The position numbers and the translations under genes are program-made. This document shows positions 34,754-43,449 of a stretch of DNA of 64,000 nt, piece after piece. Numbering within the stretch: position 1 is the first letter of the stretch; every line of letters begins with the position of its first letter. Source of the DNA: Klebsiella africana (lineage in GTDB: Bacteria > Pseudomonadota > Gammaproteobacteria > Enterobacterales > Enterobacteriaceae); contig NZ_CP084875.1 of NCBI RefSeq assembly GCF_020526085.1, positions 1 through 64,000 on the forward strand, in the 5' to 3' direction. The notes under the pieces were generated by a model, which searched no databases, was not told the DNA's origin, and was given only the letters and a program-made list of their open reading frames with translations.

Positions 34754-34811
34754 AGCAAAGGAGGAGAGGGCGCTGTCATGATGCCTGGCGCTCCTGTCCG
34801 GTGTCACATAA

Positions 34812-34832
34812 AAAAGCCCGCCAGCGGCGGGC
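34812..34832 (-). terminator. Terminator of the minus-strand gene at 34863
   Basis: GCCCGCC-AGC-GGCGGGC stem (34816-34832). On the minus strand it is followed by six T residues, so it ends the gene read from the right; it may also slow readthrough from the toxin gene. Confidence 0.7.
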
Positions 34833-34862
34833 AAAGACTACACACAGCTATTACAGGATGAT

Positions 34863-35123
34863 TCAGGCAGTTTCTTCGTAAACGTTGTAATCCAGCTTTG
34901 CTCCACTGTAATTCTGCAGACTACGGGCTTTATTCATCGCGCAGCTGAACGCATTCGAACGATCGCCTGCACTCCCGTTATGCCCATAGCGGGCAATTTC
35001 ATACGGTTTCTCATAACTGCATTCTTCCAGCACAATAAAGGCTCCCGGTTCACTGGTCAGCAATTCGAAACCAAGACCTGCGGACTTTGTATTCCTTAGC
35101 TGGTAATATGCAGTGAGTGTCAT
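34863..35123 (-). CDS. Hypothetical protein
   Basis: 86 residues on the minus strand. AGLGFELLTSEPGAFIVLEECSY and GDRSNAFSCAMNKARSLQNYSG suggest a small alpha/beta protein with two cysteines. AAGGAATAAATT precedes the ATG, and a terminator follows. Isolated between plus-strand modules. Not recognised. Confidence 0.65.
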   Translation of the reverse strand: MTLTAYYQLRNTKSAGLGFELLTSEPGAFIVLEECSYEKPYEIARYGHNGSAGDRSNAFSCAMNKARSLQNYSGAKLDYNVYEETA

Positions 35124-35660
35124 AATTTATTCCTTAAAATAATACCGATACAAAAATATTTCTACAGGCATTGTTGAGTCTGTGAAATTGATGATAGTTC
35201 AGAGTGCCTGTAAGTAATAATAACTTATTCAAGTGACGCGTCAATTGGCTAAATAACCTTACCTTCATTAAATTTTAAAGAAATACAATCAGGAAAAGTG
35301 GCTTTAAAAATCTCTTTCGAACATGACGCTACTGATATCTGATATTGCCTGGAGAATTTTGTCATAGGCGTAGACCTCTATTTGGGCGTAAATCTTCAAA
35401 CTGGTAGCTGAGTCGTTTGGTTAACATCAGACATGGGCGCAGCTGGCGAACAAGGGGGTGTCCTGGCGCTGCATTGCGTCTGCACAGAACCGTTACACTG
35501 GACGGCGCAGAAGTGGTAACCGGAGTACACCGACAGAGGTGAAAATTCATGACTGAACTCCAGCAGATGCCGGGGTGCATGGCAGAAACACGGCGGAAAC
35601 CATCTTAGAAATTACTGGCTTACCAGCTTATTAGCCCTGGGAGGATGGGAGTAAACAAGG
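35124..35660. other. Intergenic region with no clear gene
   Basis: About 540 bp with short, low-quality frames only. Contains CAATCAGGAAAA (35286-35297), one of four copies of this 12-mer in 33.7-39.1 kb, running into a decayed operator-like AAAAGTGGCTTT. Confidence 0.4.
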
Positions 35661-35666
35661 TATAAT
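35661..35666 (+). promoter_or_regulatory. Predicted -10 box of the hok mRNA
   Basis: TATAAT followed 11 bp later by CGCTTGAGGC and a short hairpin (AGGCTTTTTGCCT), the usual 5' end of hok-family mRNAs. Confidence 0.5.
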
Positions 35667-35724
35667 GGTATCGGCGCTTGAGGCTTTTTGCCTCATGATG
35701 TTTGAGTGGTTTGGATGTTGTGCG

Positions 35725-35788
35725 GCAGAAAGCAGAAAGCCCCGTAGGTAATTTTCATTAACCCACGAGGCCCACTGAATGTCTAGTC
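35725..35788 (-). ncRNA. sok: Sok-like antisense RNA
   Basis: On the minus strand, TTGCAA-N17-CATACT (the -10 lies at 35795-35800) points to a start near 35788. The transcript reads through CCTCGTGGGTTAATG and ends at a GGGGCTTTCTGC region. It is antisense to the mok/hok leader, where Sok RNAs block translation. Ends are estimated. Confidence 0.6.
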
Positions 35789-35994
35789 AACACCAGTATG
35801 GCCTCTTACCGTGCAATTTGCAAGGAGAAGAAAGCCATGAAGCTACCGCGAAACGCCCTGGTCTGGTGCGTATTAATCGTGTGTTTAACGCTCTTGATAT
35901 TCACATGCCTGACCCGGAACCGCTTATGCGAAGTCCGGCTAAAGGACGGGAACAGGGAGGTCGCGGCAAGCCTGGCTTACGAATCCAACGGTAA
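35779..35994 (+). CDS. mok: Mok-like overlapping leader reading frame
   Basis: 71 residues in another frame, overlapping nearly all of hok, as in R1 plasmid. Its translation couples to hok, and the antisense RNA covers its start. The protein itself is probably not functional. Confidence 0.55.
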   Translation: MSSQHQYGLLPCNLQGEESHEATAKRPGLVRINRVFNALDIHMPDPEPLMRSPAKGREQGGRGKPGLRIQR

Positions 35995-35998
35995 GTAG
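35837..35998 (+). CDS. hok: Hok-family toxic membrane peptide
   Basis: 53 residues: [20 protein letters not shown] membrane segment, then [19 protein letters not shown] and ESNGK, the classic Hok/Gef layout with conserved cysteines. Expressed in cells that lose the plasmid, depolarising the membrane. RBS AAGGAGAAG. A terminator follows at 36007. Confidence 0.92.
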   Translation: MKLPRNALVWCVLIVCLTLLIFTCLTRNRLCEVRLKDGNREVAASLAYESNGK

Positions 35999-36006
35999 CA
36001 ACCTGG

Positions 36007-36029
36007 AGGCGGGGGAGACCCCGCCTTTT
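36007..36029 (+). terminator. Terminator of hok
   Basis: AGGCGGGG-GAGA-CCCCGCC stem followed by TTTTC, 8 bp after the hok stop. Confidence 0.7.
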
Positions 36030-36510
36030 CAGGGCTGTGTTGGTCCGACATGCCTGAAGCGCCTTTATGAAGGGGTTGCCGTTCGCCGGTAGCCCCTTTT
36101 TCCTGACTACATGAAATAAAAAAAGCCCGCACGACGACGGGCAAAAAAACACATTCATCTTTCTACACATGGATTCAATGAATCGCAAATCAATCTAGCA
36201 CACTTCACTCCATGTGACACCCTGTCATCAGTCTGAAAAACAGGACGGAGACACAGCCTTTATCCTGACGTCTGCTCAACGGATGAGGGGGGCATCAATA
36301 TATTAAATTACTGGCTAATTAAATCCATGAAACACAATCAGGAAAATCATTAATCCTTATTTTCCTGTCGGATTTTATACGCCGGTATGCTGCATGTTAA
36401 CTCATAAAAACTCTGGATGATTCTGAATGCTATAAATGATTAAGGCGTTTATAACCGGTTTGGTATGCATTTTCCGTGAGCTGGAAATAGCTTCCGGTGA
36501 TAATAAGGGG
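36030..36510. other. Intergenic region
   Basis: No gene seen. Contains a second hairpin flanked by A tracts (GCCCG ... CGGGC around 36125-36142, usable from the minus strand) and a CAATCAGGAAAA copy at 36335-36346. Confidence 0.4.
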
Positions 36511-36538
36511 TTGATGGTCGTTATTTTATTGGTATCCT
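36511..36538 (+). promoter_or_regulatory. Family promoter (TTGATG-N16-TATCCT)
   Basis: ATAAGGGG-TTGATG (-35 at 36511-36516), a 16-bp spacer and TATCCTGG (-10 at 36533-36538), driving the gene at 36601. No operator copy upstream. Confidence 0.7.
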
Positions 36539-36600
36539 GGTGTGCATGGATGAAATATTCGCTTATACCTTGCCAATATTTTTTAAACAGGGGTTCACGA

Positions 36601-37575
36601 ATGAAAACTCAAAACACACCAGCCACTCACAGCGACATTCTTTTTACCCATATAGTGAATACGCTGGTGGACCTTGCTAAACATGAAGGCACTCTAATGA
36701 CGTTTGAAGGCCTTCTGCGGAACGGTATCGGGGTAGATGAAGAGATGATGGATAGCATGCTGGGGGTGAGTCAGGACTCAGCTGCTCAGTGCGTGGTTCA
36801 GCTAAGGGATTGTGGTGCCATAACGAGCCCTGCGGTATATGAAATGGTTAAACACGTTGAGCAACTGGCCATGCGTTTAGCCCCAGACTGGTGGAAGCAA
36901 ATCGTGCCATGGTCGGTTCAGCCACTGCGGTACTACCAGGAAGAGGCTATGGCAAAACGCGAACGATTTATTGTCCGTCACAGGGAACGGCAGTACCCCT
37001 TCCTCGTATACGTAACTGGTCAGGTAGAGTATCCGGAAGATGACCCGCTGTATGGCACGTACGTTACAGAAGGTACGTTCCTGGTAGGTAAAGCGAAAAC
37101 CATACATGATGCCCTTGAGTGCGCAAAAGAAGCTTTTACGCGGGGTGAATGGATTGTCCAGGATGAAGAATGGCGGGATGAGTTCATTGACCACCTGACA
37201 GGACGTGACCAGGGGCCGGTGAGTTTTTCCGAAAGGACTATAGAGATCCGCGATAGGGGGGACAGGCTGGTGTTAACAGGCAATGCCCGCACACTGGAGT
37301 GGCACCGCCATGTAACCAGCCCTGATGAGATCGAAAAGATAAAAGCACAGCAAAAAGACCTCTATCAGAAAGCAAGCTATGAGAGTGGCTGGGACAACTA
37401 CGAGACTGCACGACAGCTGCGGCGGCAAGCTGAACAGTTATCTCTCGGTTTTGTTGAAGAATGCTGGCGTAACCATCCGGAAGTAATTCAGGCGGTAGAG
37501 AAGTTCGAGTATCCGGTGTTTATAGATGAGGAGATGTCTCTTTTTAATGCAGATCAGGATGCTGGTATTGACTGA
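36601..37575 (+). CDS. Hypothetical protein
   Basis: 324 residues from ATG 36601. The N-terminal 100 residues are helical (HIVNTLVDLAKHEGTLMTFEGLL), followed by a mixed region (FLVYVTGQVEYPEDDPLYGTYV) and a charged helical C-terminus with VEECWRNHPEVIQAVEKFE. Fragments of this gene recur in the pseudogene at 38829. Family promoter upstream. Function unknown. Confidence 0.65.
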   Translation: MKTQNTPATHSDILFTHIVNTLVDLAKHEGTLMTFEGLLRNGIGVDEEMMDSMLGVSQDSAAQCVVQLRDCGAITSPAVYEMVKHVEQLAMRLAPDWWKQIVPWSVQPLRYYQEEAMAKRERFIVRHRERQYPFLVYVTGQVEYPEDDPLYGTYVTEGTFLVGKAKTIHDALECAKEAFTRGEWIVQDEEWRDEFIDHLTGRDQGPVSFSERTIEIRDRGDRLVLTGNARTLEWHRHVTSPDEIEKIKAQQKDLYQKASYESGWDNYETARQLRRQAEQLSLGFVEECWRNHPEVIQAVEKFEYPVFIDEEMSLFNADQDAGID

Positions 37576-37651
37576 TGGCCAGCTGGTGGGGCAAGCACGT
37601 ACAAACCAACCCGCTAAAGTACCAGATGGGCCAGCTGGCACATGCCGATCA

Positions 37652-37685
37652 CCCCAGAACCCCAGAACCCCAGAACCCCAGAACC
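37652..37685 (+). repeat. Octamer tandem repeat
   Basis: Four perfect units of CCCCAGAA (37652-37683) plus two bases. It lies between genes and could vary in copy number by slippage. Confidence 0.8.
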
Positions 37686-37855
37686 TTTCTTCTGCTTGCG
37701 ATTTTTTCAGGCGACCAAAAGTGCTCGGGGGCACAGAGGTGGCCGCTTATCCCGGCTTTATTTGCAGTCATCAAACCGTAACGAAATCGTTTGTGTTAAT
37801 GTTCAATTATGGTATTTATTGTTACCCATTACATTTGCTGATGGAAGACGGCGAC

Positions 37856-37993
37856 ATGCAGTTCATCCAATATGGAGTCGTAATTCTGGGCCTGGGCGTG
37901 GTAGCCGCCGTATTGTTCGCCTTTGAAAGGCAGATCTCAGGTAAGCACCGGCGGAGATTAAGAAATATTTCACGCGAGAAAAGTCAACGTTAA
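37856..37993 (+). CDS. Small single-span membrane protein
   Basis: 45 residues from ATG 37856 (GGAAG 8 bp upstream; in-frame ATGs at 37799 and 37841 possible). One membrane segment (YGVVILGLGVVAAVLFAF) and a very basic tail (KHRRRLRNISREKSQR). Function unknown. Confidence 0.4.
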   Translation: MQFIQYGVVILGLGVVAAVLFAFERQISGKHRRRLRNISREKSQR

Positions 37994-38254
37994 ACAACGT
38001 ATCAGGGTGGAGTGACAGACTGGACTTATCCGATCCTCTCCCTTCAACTGATGCAGGTTGCATAACCGTCATGTACTGCTTTCTGAAAGAGGTCATGAAG
38101 GCAATCAGAGGAAAAATTATTTCCTTCACACTGGCAGGCACTCTACATCACCTGACGCAATAGACAATCTGATCATGTACAATTTAAACATATCCCCAAA
38201 GTAGTCTCGTTAGACTGGCCGTAACAAAATACCCCTTAAACAAAAGGTATCTGC

Positions 38255-38647
38255 ATGGACATCAAAATACATGTCAAATCGTCAAGGTCTCAAGCCATTG
38301 TCAGTAATTTGACGTGCGGCCTCCGTGGACTTAAGGCAATGACACTCTTCTTCTTCGCGACATTACCATTATCCTTTTTATTCACGTTGTGCGCATTTCC
38401 TCAGGCGATAGATGAGGGTAAGTATATTCATCTAGTATTATGGGCAATAGGATTGAACGTGATCTGGTTGCTGGTGCAAATGTTGAAGAACGAGGACGAA
38501 TTTTTCACACCATTCAAGCAGCCTATAAGCTTTCCATTTCATCAGGAAAAAGTAACTCGTCAGGAAAAAGTAACTTTCGCCAATATATCGTTGACTTTTA
38601 TCTTTCTGGATGACGGTTATAAAAATGGGAGGGGCAAGGACTATTAG
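38255..38647 (+). CDS. Small membrane protein
   Basis: 130 residues with two membrane segments (about 29-48 and 58-76). The 3' end contains GGAAAAAGTAACT twice (near 38545 and 38563); the second is a full operator copy (38566-38577), giving QEKVTRQEKVTF. The tail may therefore be an extension created when the motif was inserted. Function unknown. Confidence 0.45.
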   Translation: MDIKIHVKSSRSQAIVSNLTCGLRGLKAMTLFFFATLPLSFLFTLCAFPQAIDEGKYIHLVLWAIGLNVIWLLVQMLKNEDEFFTPFKQPISFPFHQEKVTRQEKVTFANISLTFIFLDDGYKNGRGKDY

Positions 38648-38828
38648 CATCATAGATTCCGGGGTTCGCTCGCACTTACCCCGGTCAGGCAATCTAATGC
38701 ATCAACGCTCAATAGCAGGTTATCCGCGCCCCGTGGGCCAGATGGTGGATAGTTAACTGCACTGTCTGTAAGCCTTGTTCAGGCCAGCCCGGTAAGCATC
38801 CGACCCCAGATAGGATGGATCAGCAGCA

Positions 38829-39032
38829 TTCCAGGTATTTCGGATTCATGCGCTGATGGCGAAATCCCTGCAGAAGAGATTGAGGTAAGGGATGCGGTAA
38901 AACAATTCAAAGTCACAGGAGATCAGGCGTTGTCCATGAACCCGAGCCCTGCGGTATATGAAAAGGGAAAACACGTTGAGCAACTGGTTTGGTTGAAGAA
39001 TGCTGGCGCAACCAACCGGTGACAGCGGTTGA
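38829..39032 (+). pseudogene. Chimeric remnant of two neighbouring genes
   Basis: Three pieces joined: 38829-38941 matches 42140-42253 (inside the gene at 42092), 38942-38986 matches 36824-36868, and 38987-39032 matches 37447-37500 (both from the gene at 36601). The pieces keep their order within the source gene. Joining points are abrupt and the frame is not maintained, so this is a recombination scar. Confidence 0.75.
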
Positions 39033-39090
39033 GCCAAACGAAACGGGCAATCAGGAAAAATATGCTGCTCGTTACTTGTGCCCGATCAAG

Positions 39091-39468
39091 CTACTGCTGG
39101 GTCAAAAACTCTGTGGCATATTCAACGGAGTCGAGAGAAGCACATCCCGACATGCCAAAAAAACGGCGATCGCTGACACCGGTGATCCTGAAAGGGACAA
39201 GGGTTCCTGTATAGCCTATCTGGACGTTCCTTTCTTCTATCACTATGTCCCGACGCTCCAGCTGCGGCTTAGAGAAAACGCGCTCTCTGTTCACGAGTAT
39301 GTCCTGAATGACGGCATCGGTTGCCTGACCAGCTGTAACCGTGGGACAGGCCTTGATATCAGCTCTGAGCGCTGCTTTCGACTCAAAATAATACAGCGCG
39401 ATAAGTCCGCACAGCAGCAACACAATGCCCGCCATACCCAAACCAACACCCTTCAGGAACCTGGACAT
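39091..39468 (-). CDS. Membrane-anchored hypothetical protein
   Basis: 125 residues. N-terminal hydrophobic segment GMAGIVLLLCGLIALYYF, then a soluble domain (periplasmic if the N-terminus stays inside) with two cysteines. It is preferred over the opposite-strand frame (38989-39495), which lacks such organised structure. The start codon has only a weak ribosome binding site. Confidence 0.55.
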   Translation of the reverse strand: MSRFLKGVGLGMAGIVLLLCGLIALYYFESKAALRADIKACPTVTAGQATDAVIQDILVNRERVFSKPQLERRDIVIEERNVQIGYTGTLVPFRITGVSDRRFFGMSGCASLDSVEYATEFLTQQ

Positions 39469-39794
39469 ACTACATCACCAATAGCATATGGATGAGAACA
39501 AGAAAGAAGCCAGAAATTTGCCATAAACATTCTGTGTAATCCAGTCCAGAAAATGACAATAAACAGCAGCCGGTTCCCGGCAGGCTTCTGTCTTATCAGC
39601 AACCAGGAACGATGGGTTTATCATTTTGCCGCTATCTGTCGCGCTGAATTCAAAATGCCTGGAGAAGGTTGAATGGTGAATTAGAGTAAAGGAAAAAAAT
39701 ATCCCGGAATGGCAAAATCCAACAGTTAAGGGGATAGGGCACTACATGGCTACTGTAAAATGTTGTCTTAAACCCAAAAATAAGAGATTCGAGC

Positions 39795-40091
39795 ATGAAG
39801 GTAAATATAAAGGATGCCCCACCCAGGTCAGAAACCATAATCCGCAACATTATTTACGCTGTAAGAGCAACGGCGATAATGACGGAATATTATCTGCGCT
39901 CATTCCCGGTCGTGTTTTTTTATGTGCTGGTGGGATTTGCATTAGCATTTGATTCCACGGGTGTCCCTTTGGCTACCCTGCTGCAACAAGGAATGTTAAC
40001 TAACATTCTGACCTGTTCGGTTATGGGTAACCTCCTCTGGCTGGGTGTTAACCTGGCATTAAGAGGGGACTCCGTTTTCAAAAACCTGTGA
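39795..40091 (+). CDS. Small membrane protein
   Basis: 98 residues, two membrane segments (SFPVVFFYVLVGFALAF; NILTCSVMGNLLWLGVNLAL). In layout it resembles the protein at 38255. No strong ribosome binding site. Possibly co-transcribed with the following exported protein. Confidence 0.45.
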   Translation: MKVNIKDAPPRSETIIRNIIYAVRATAIMTEYYLRSFPVVFFYVLVGFALAFDSTGVPLATLLQQGMLTNILTCSVMGNLLWLGVNLALRGDSVFKNL

Positions 40092-40158
40092 GCGGCTGAT
40101 CAAAGCTCTCTGTGCCAAAAGTTACTTTCAGAATGACTCGTCAAAAAAGGAATAAATT

Positions 40159-41226
40159 ATGCGCAGCAAAATTAGCAAAACCTCGATCTCACTTATTTGT
40201 CTGATGCTGGTGGCCACCTCTGCGGAAGCAGGGTATAAATCCAATCGGTCTTCCTACAAATCATCCTTCCGCCCATCGACCATTACCAAGTCGTACAACT
40301 CTTCAACCAGAAGCCAGGCAAGCCGCACGGTTAACGATACGCCAGCACCAGCTGGCACCAAACCACTGACCACCAGCCAGAAAGCGATGATTGCAGGTTC
40401 TGGGGCCGCATTAACGGTCGGGGCAGTTTCCGCGTCCTCAGGGAATAAACCGTCAGAGAGCACCTCCGGGAAGGTGGAGAACCAGGCTGGAGGGTATGAT
40501 GTTGTCAGTAGTCGATCTCAGGCCAAGGGAGATAACGAAGGCGCTGCTGCAGGCACTACGCCAAAGAAATCAGTGAGCGGGTCGGAGCTGGTGGCTAAGA
40601 AAGGGACTATACCTGCATCAAGTCCAACATCCGAAAAATCGTCGTCTCTCCCGTCGTCTCAGAGCATTCCAGGAAGTTCTGAGCGGGGCTCTTCATCTGT
40701 AAAATTCACCCCTCCTTCACAGAACCTTGTAAGTAACATCATAGAGAAAGATAAAAGTAATCATTTCGGTTTCTCGCATCTTGCGATGCTGTACTGGATA
40801 ACGAGCAGCAACAACAGCCATGCATCCTCGCTTACATCCAGCGACAAAGAGTGGATTCAGCAACAGATAGAAGAGCAGGAAAGTAGCGGTGCAAGCCGCG
40901 AGGCAGCTATCAATGAGCTCAAAGCTGCCGGGGTAGATACCTCATCGATGACGGTTGCGGATAACAGCCAACACGCGTCGACTGTCTCCTTCTCCTACGA
41001 TATGCCGACAGAATTAAAGGCGGGTAAGGTCTGGACGTTCGTTGTAAATGCCACATGGAATGATAAAAAACAGGCTCCGTCATGCGAGTTGCAAGGCGCA
41101 AAATTTATGGCAGACAAAGACAAGTTATACGGCATGTGGAAAGCACCTGAAACTGTCGGGCAGAAAACGCAAATGAAGTGCAAAGCGTTTGGTGTGGAAG
41201 AAATTAAAACGCTGGTGTCTGTCTGA
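40159..41226 (+). CDS. Exported serine-rich protein
   Basis: 355 residues. Signal peptide (SISLICLMLVATSAEA, cleavage near residue 24), then a long Ser/Thr/Pro-rich low-complexity region to about residue 190, then a globular C-terminus (STVSFSYDMPTELKAGKVWTFVVNATW ... PSCELQGAKF) that reads like an immunoglobulin-type beta domain with two cysteines. Possibly cell-surface or transfer related. AAAAGTTACTTT (40117-40128) lies before it; RBS AAAAAGGAA. Confidence 0.65.
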   Translation: MRSKISKTSISLICLMLVATSAEAGYKSNRSSYKSSFRPSTITKSYNSSTRSQASRTVNDTPAPAGTKPLTTSQKAMIAGSGAALTVGAVSASSGNKPSESTSGKVENQAGGYDVVSSRSQAKGDNEGAAAGTTPKKSVSGSELVAKKGTIPASSPTSEKSSSLPSSQSIPGSSERGSSSVKFTPPSQNLVSNIIEKDKSNHFGFSHLAMLYWITSSNNSHASSLTSSDKEWIQQQIEEQESSGASREAAINELKAAGVDTSSMTVADNSQHASTVSFSYDMPTELKAGKVWTFVVNATWNDKKQAPSCELQGAKFMADKDKLYGMWKAPETVGQKTQMKCKAFGVEEIKTLVSV

Positions 41227-41336
41227 CTGGACAAACATTGCCAGCTGCTGATGGGGGAGCCATGCGGTTCCCTTTATCGCTCATCGTAAAGTAAGAAATT
41301 TAGTACCAACAAATTTCGCAACTAACTTTTGGAAGA

Positions 41337-41840
41337 TTAGCTTAGCCTCAACCATTTTTTTAAGAAATTTGGTATTATAAGACCTGGTCTTCTCTTATTC
41401 AGGAATGCATTATCCCATTGCTGCAAATAGTCATCTCTGAAGACTACGCCCCAATGCTGTTTACCATCTAATTCGCGAGTTCTTAAAGCATAATCATAAA
41501 TGTCTATTAGAATATCGATTGATGAGTCCCATATTTCATTAGTTAATTCAATCCCTTCTCGCGCTGCGAGTTGAGGGTAAAAGTGTTGAAGGCCGATGGC
41601 ATACTCGGGCTTACAGTATTCAACAAGAAAACCGTTAAAGATGCCAGGTGAGTAATCTCTGTCGTATCCACCATGCCATAATGTTAAAGAATTCAACCAA
41701 TTGATTGCTTCCAGGTCTTCCATGTCCTCTAGCAAGACACCAGATTGTATGCCCTGTTCTCGGCAATCTAACACTGAAGCTACGTTCTCCATAAGCATTG
41801 TATATGCTTCTGTTGGTTTCATTATTTTTAAATCCATCAA
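41337..41840 (-). CDS. Hypothetical protein
   Basis: 167 residues on the minus strand, acidic, no recognised domain. Segments AINWLNSLTLWHGGYDRDYSPGIFNG and QHFYPQLAAREGIEL look well structured. Starts at ATG 41840 or ATG 41819. AT content is higher than in the flanking genes, which hints at separate acquisition. Confidence 0.55.
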   Translation of the reverse strand: MMDLKIMKPTEAYTMLMENVASVLDCREQGIQSGVLLEDMEDLEAINWLNSLTLWHGGYDRDYSPGIFNGFLVEYCKPEYAIGLQHFYPQLAAREGIELTNEIWDSSIDILIDIYDYALRTRELDGKQHWGVVFRDDYLQQWDNAFLNKRRPGLIIPNFLKKWLRLS

Positions 41841-42091
41841 TTAGACCATCCTTTAAAAATCTAACAGTGCCTTTAATGTAGACATCGTCTGTAATAATCC
41901 CAAAAGACAACGAGGCTCATAATCTGTTATAAGATAACGTAGGTCAAGGACCGGTAAGAGAAAGTAGTCAATACTCCACTGACCGGCTTAAACCTGTTCA
42001 CCAGTGGGTAAACCAGTAAGCACGACATTCAACGGGAAAAGTAACTTTTGGGATGCCCCGGTAAGACGATTTCCTTAAACAGGAGCCGAAA

Positions 42092-42439
42092 ATGTATAGC
42101 CGTTTCATGAACGATCCACTTGATGAGGAATACCTGCTTTCCCCTGGTATTGTGGGTTCCTATGCTGATGGTGAAATCCCGGCAGAAGAGATTGAGGTAA
42201 GGGATGCGGTAATACGATTCAAAGTCACAGGCGATCAGGTGTTGTCCATGAATCTGTTCCACAGGCTGTTTCATTACCAGCGTTACAGGGAGGTTAGGGC
42301 ATCATTCAACAAAAGCAGGTTAGCGCTGGTGGACATGGTTAATCGTTCCCCATTCCACAAAGCAGCAATGCGGCGTATCTACAGTGATTTGCCAGAGCAA
42401 AGCATTGCCCGTAGGGTTCTGGTTGATTTCATTGGATAG
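42092..42439 (+). CDS. Hypothetical protein
   Basis: 115 residues. PGIVGSYADGEIPAEEIEVRDAV then a basic helical C-terminus. RBS CAGGAGCC. An operator copy (42037-42049) ends 42 bp before the ATG. A fragment of this gene is embedded in the pseudogene at 38829. Confidence 0.6.
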   Translation: MYSRFMNDPLDEEYLLSPGIVGSYADGEIPAEEIEVRDAVIRFKVTGDQVLSMNLFHRLFHYQRYREVRASFNKSRLALVDMVNRSPFHKAAMRRIYSDLPEQSIARRVLVDFIG

Positions 42440-42946
42440 CGTACGCTGACCGGGAGGAAGTCGTTGCACAATAACGATATGTTTATATGACAGGCATTCA
42501 GATATAACGATTACTTTAATTGTCACCCTGTATGGCTCATTCTCGCCGTAGTGATGCTGTTATGCAGGCTAAGAGGTAAAAAAAAACTGCAGCTGGTGGG
42601 CGAAGGTATCCACATCAGTAAATTGTGGTCGTAATGGACCGGGCTCGATCGTAAACGCGTTAATGTATATGACAGGACGTCGCCGTTCATATCGGCCCCT
42701 GCCCGGAGACGGCGACTCCCCCTGATATCCCGGTCGGCATTCACCACAAAAGGCACTTTTCATCAACGGACCTCACCGAGGTAATTCATCAATGCGCCAC
42801 ATAATTTCTGGTTGTTTATGAATGCCCGATCATCTGAATCCTGTTGCTAAATACTCACCAAAAGCACTGGTAACAAAAACTCGCACTAAACATAGTTTCA
42901 GACCCGGATACAATTCCGATATAAGTCACTTTTTTTGGGGCGCGGG
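42440..42946. other. Intergenic region with no clear gene
   Basis: About 500 bp. Frames here are short and unconvincing. It has a Chi octamer at 42592 and an operator-like AAGTCACTTTTTTT near 42923. Confidence 0.4.
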
Positions 42947-43007
42947 AAAGTCGCTTTGTTGAATGTTTGAAAAGGGGGCTTTGAGGAGGCTTTCGAATAT
43001 TTATAAT
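42947..43007 (+). promoter_or_regulatory. Variant operator plus family promoter
   Basis: AAAGTCGCTTT (42947-42957), 22 bp, then AGGGGGCT-TTGAGG (-35 at 42980-42985), a 16-bp spacer and TATAATGG (-10 at 43002-43007). It keeps the spacing of the family with a diverged operator. Confidence 0.65.
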
Positions 43008-43039
43008 GGGAGCACGTTCGAACTGCTGGTGGATATGAC

Positions 43040-43396
43040 ATGACATTTCTCAAATCTCTGGACTCGCCGCCGTTCATCGCAACATATCGTTGGGCTGGGT
43101 CATTCGATGGACGGTATATGCCACAGGCATATTCTCTTTTGCTGGAACTGAATCAACACACTTATCTGCCGGTGGTTAATGCCGAGTTTGATATCTGTGT
43201 CATCAGCTGCGGCAAAGAGTGGTGGCGCTTCAGGCTGGTGGATGTGAAATCTGATGAACGTCAGGAAGGAATGGTAGCCCGGACGGCATACCGGTTAAAC
43301 CAGTCAATGGGGATCGCTGAGCAGATGGTTAACATGATCCGCGCCTGGCAGTCCGTTCCGTACCTTAATCCTCCTGCATCTGACTACTTTAGCTAA
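43040..43396 (+). CDS. Hypothetical protein
   Basis: 118 residues. MPQAYSLLLELNQHTYLPVVNAEFDICVISCGKEWWRFRLVDVKSDE reads as a compact beta-rich domain. It is the only gene behind the promoter at 42947 and converges on the minus-strand transfer operon. Not recognised. Confidence 0.55.
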   Translation: MTFLKSLDSPPFIATYRWAGSFDGRYMPQAYSLLLELNQHTYLPVVNAEFDICVISCGKEWWRFRLVDVKSDERQEGMVARTAYRLNQSMGIAEQMVNMIRAWQSVPYLNPPASDYFS

Positions 43397-43449
43397 ACAG
43401 GGCCAGCTGGTGGCCCTGTGCATATAGAACGGTGGAAAATGGATGTGAG

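Noticed and set aside
38989..39495. Plus-strand frame of 168 codons
   Set aside because: It starts in the chimeric pseudogene and opposes a better minus-strand membrane-protein gene (39091-39468).
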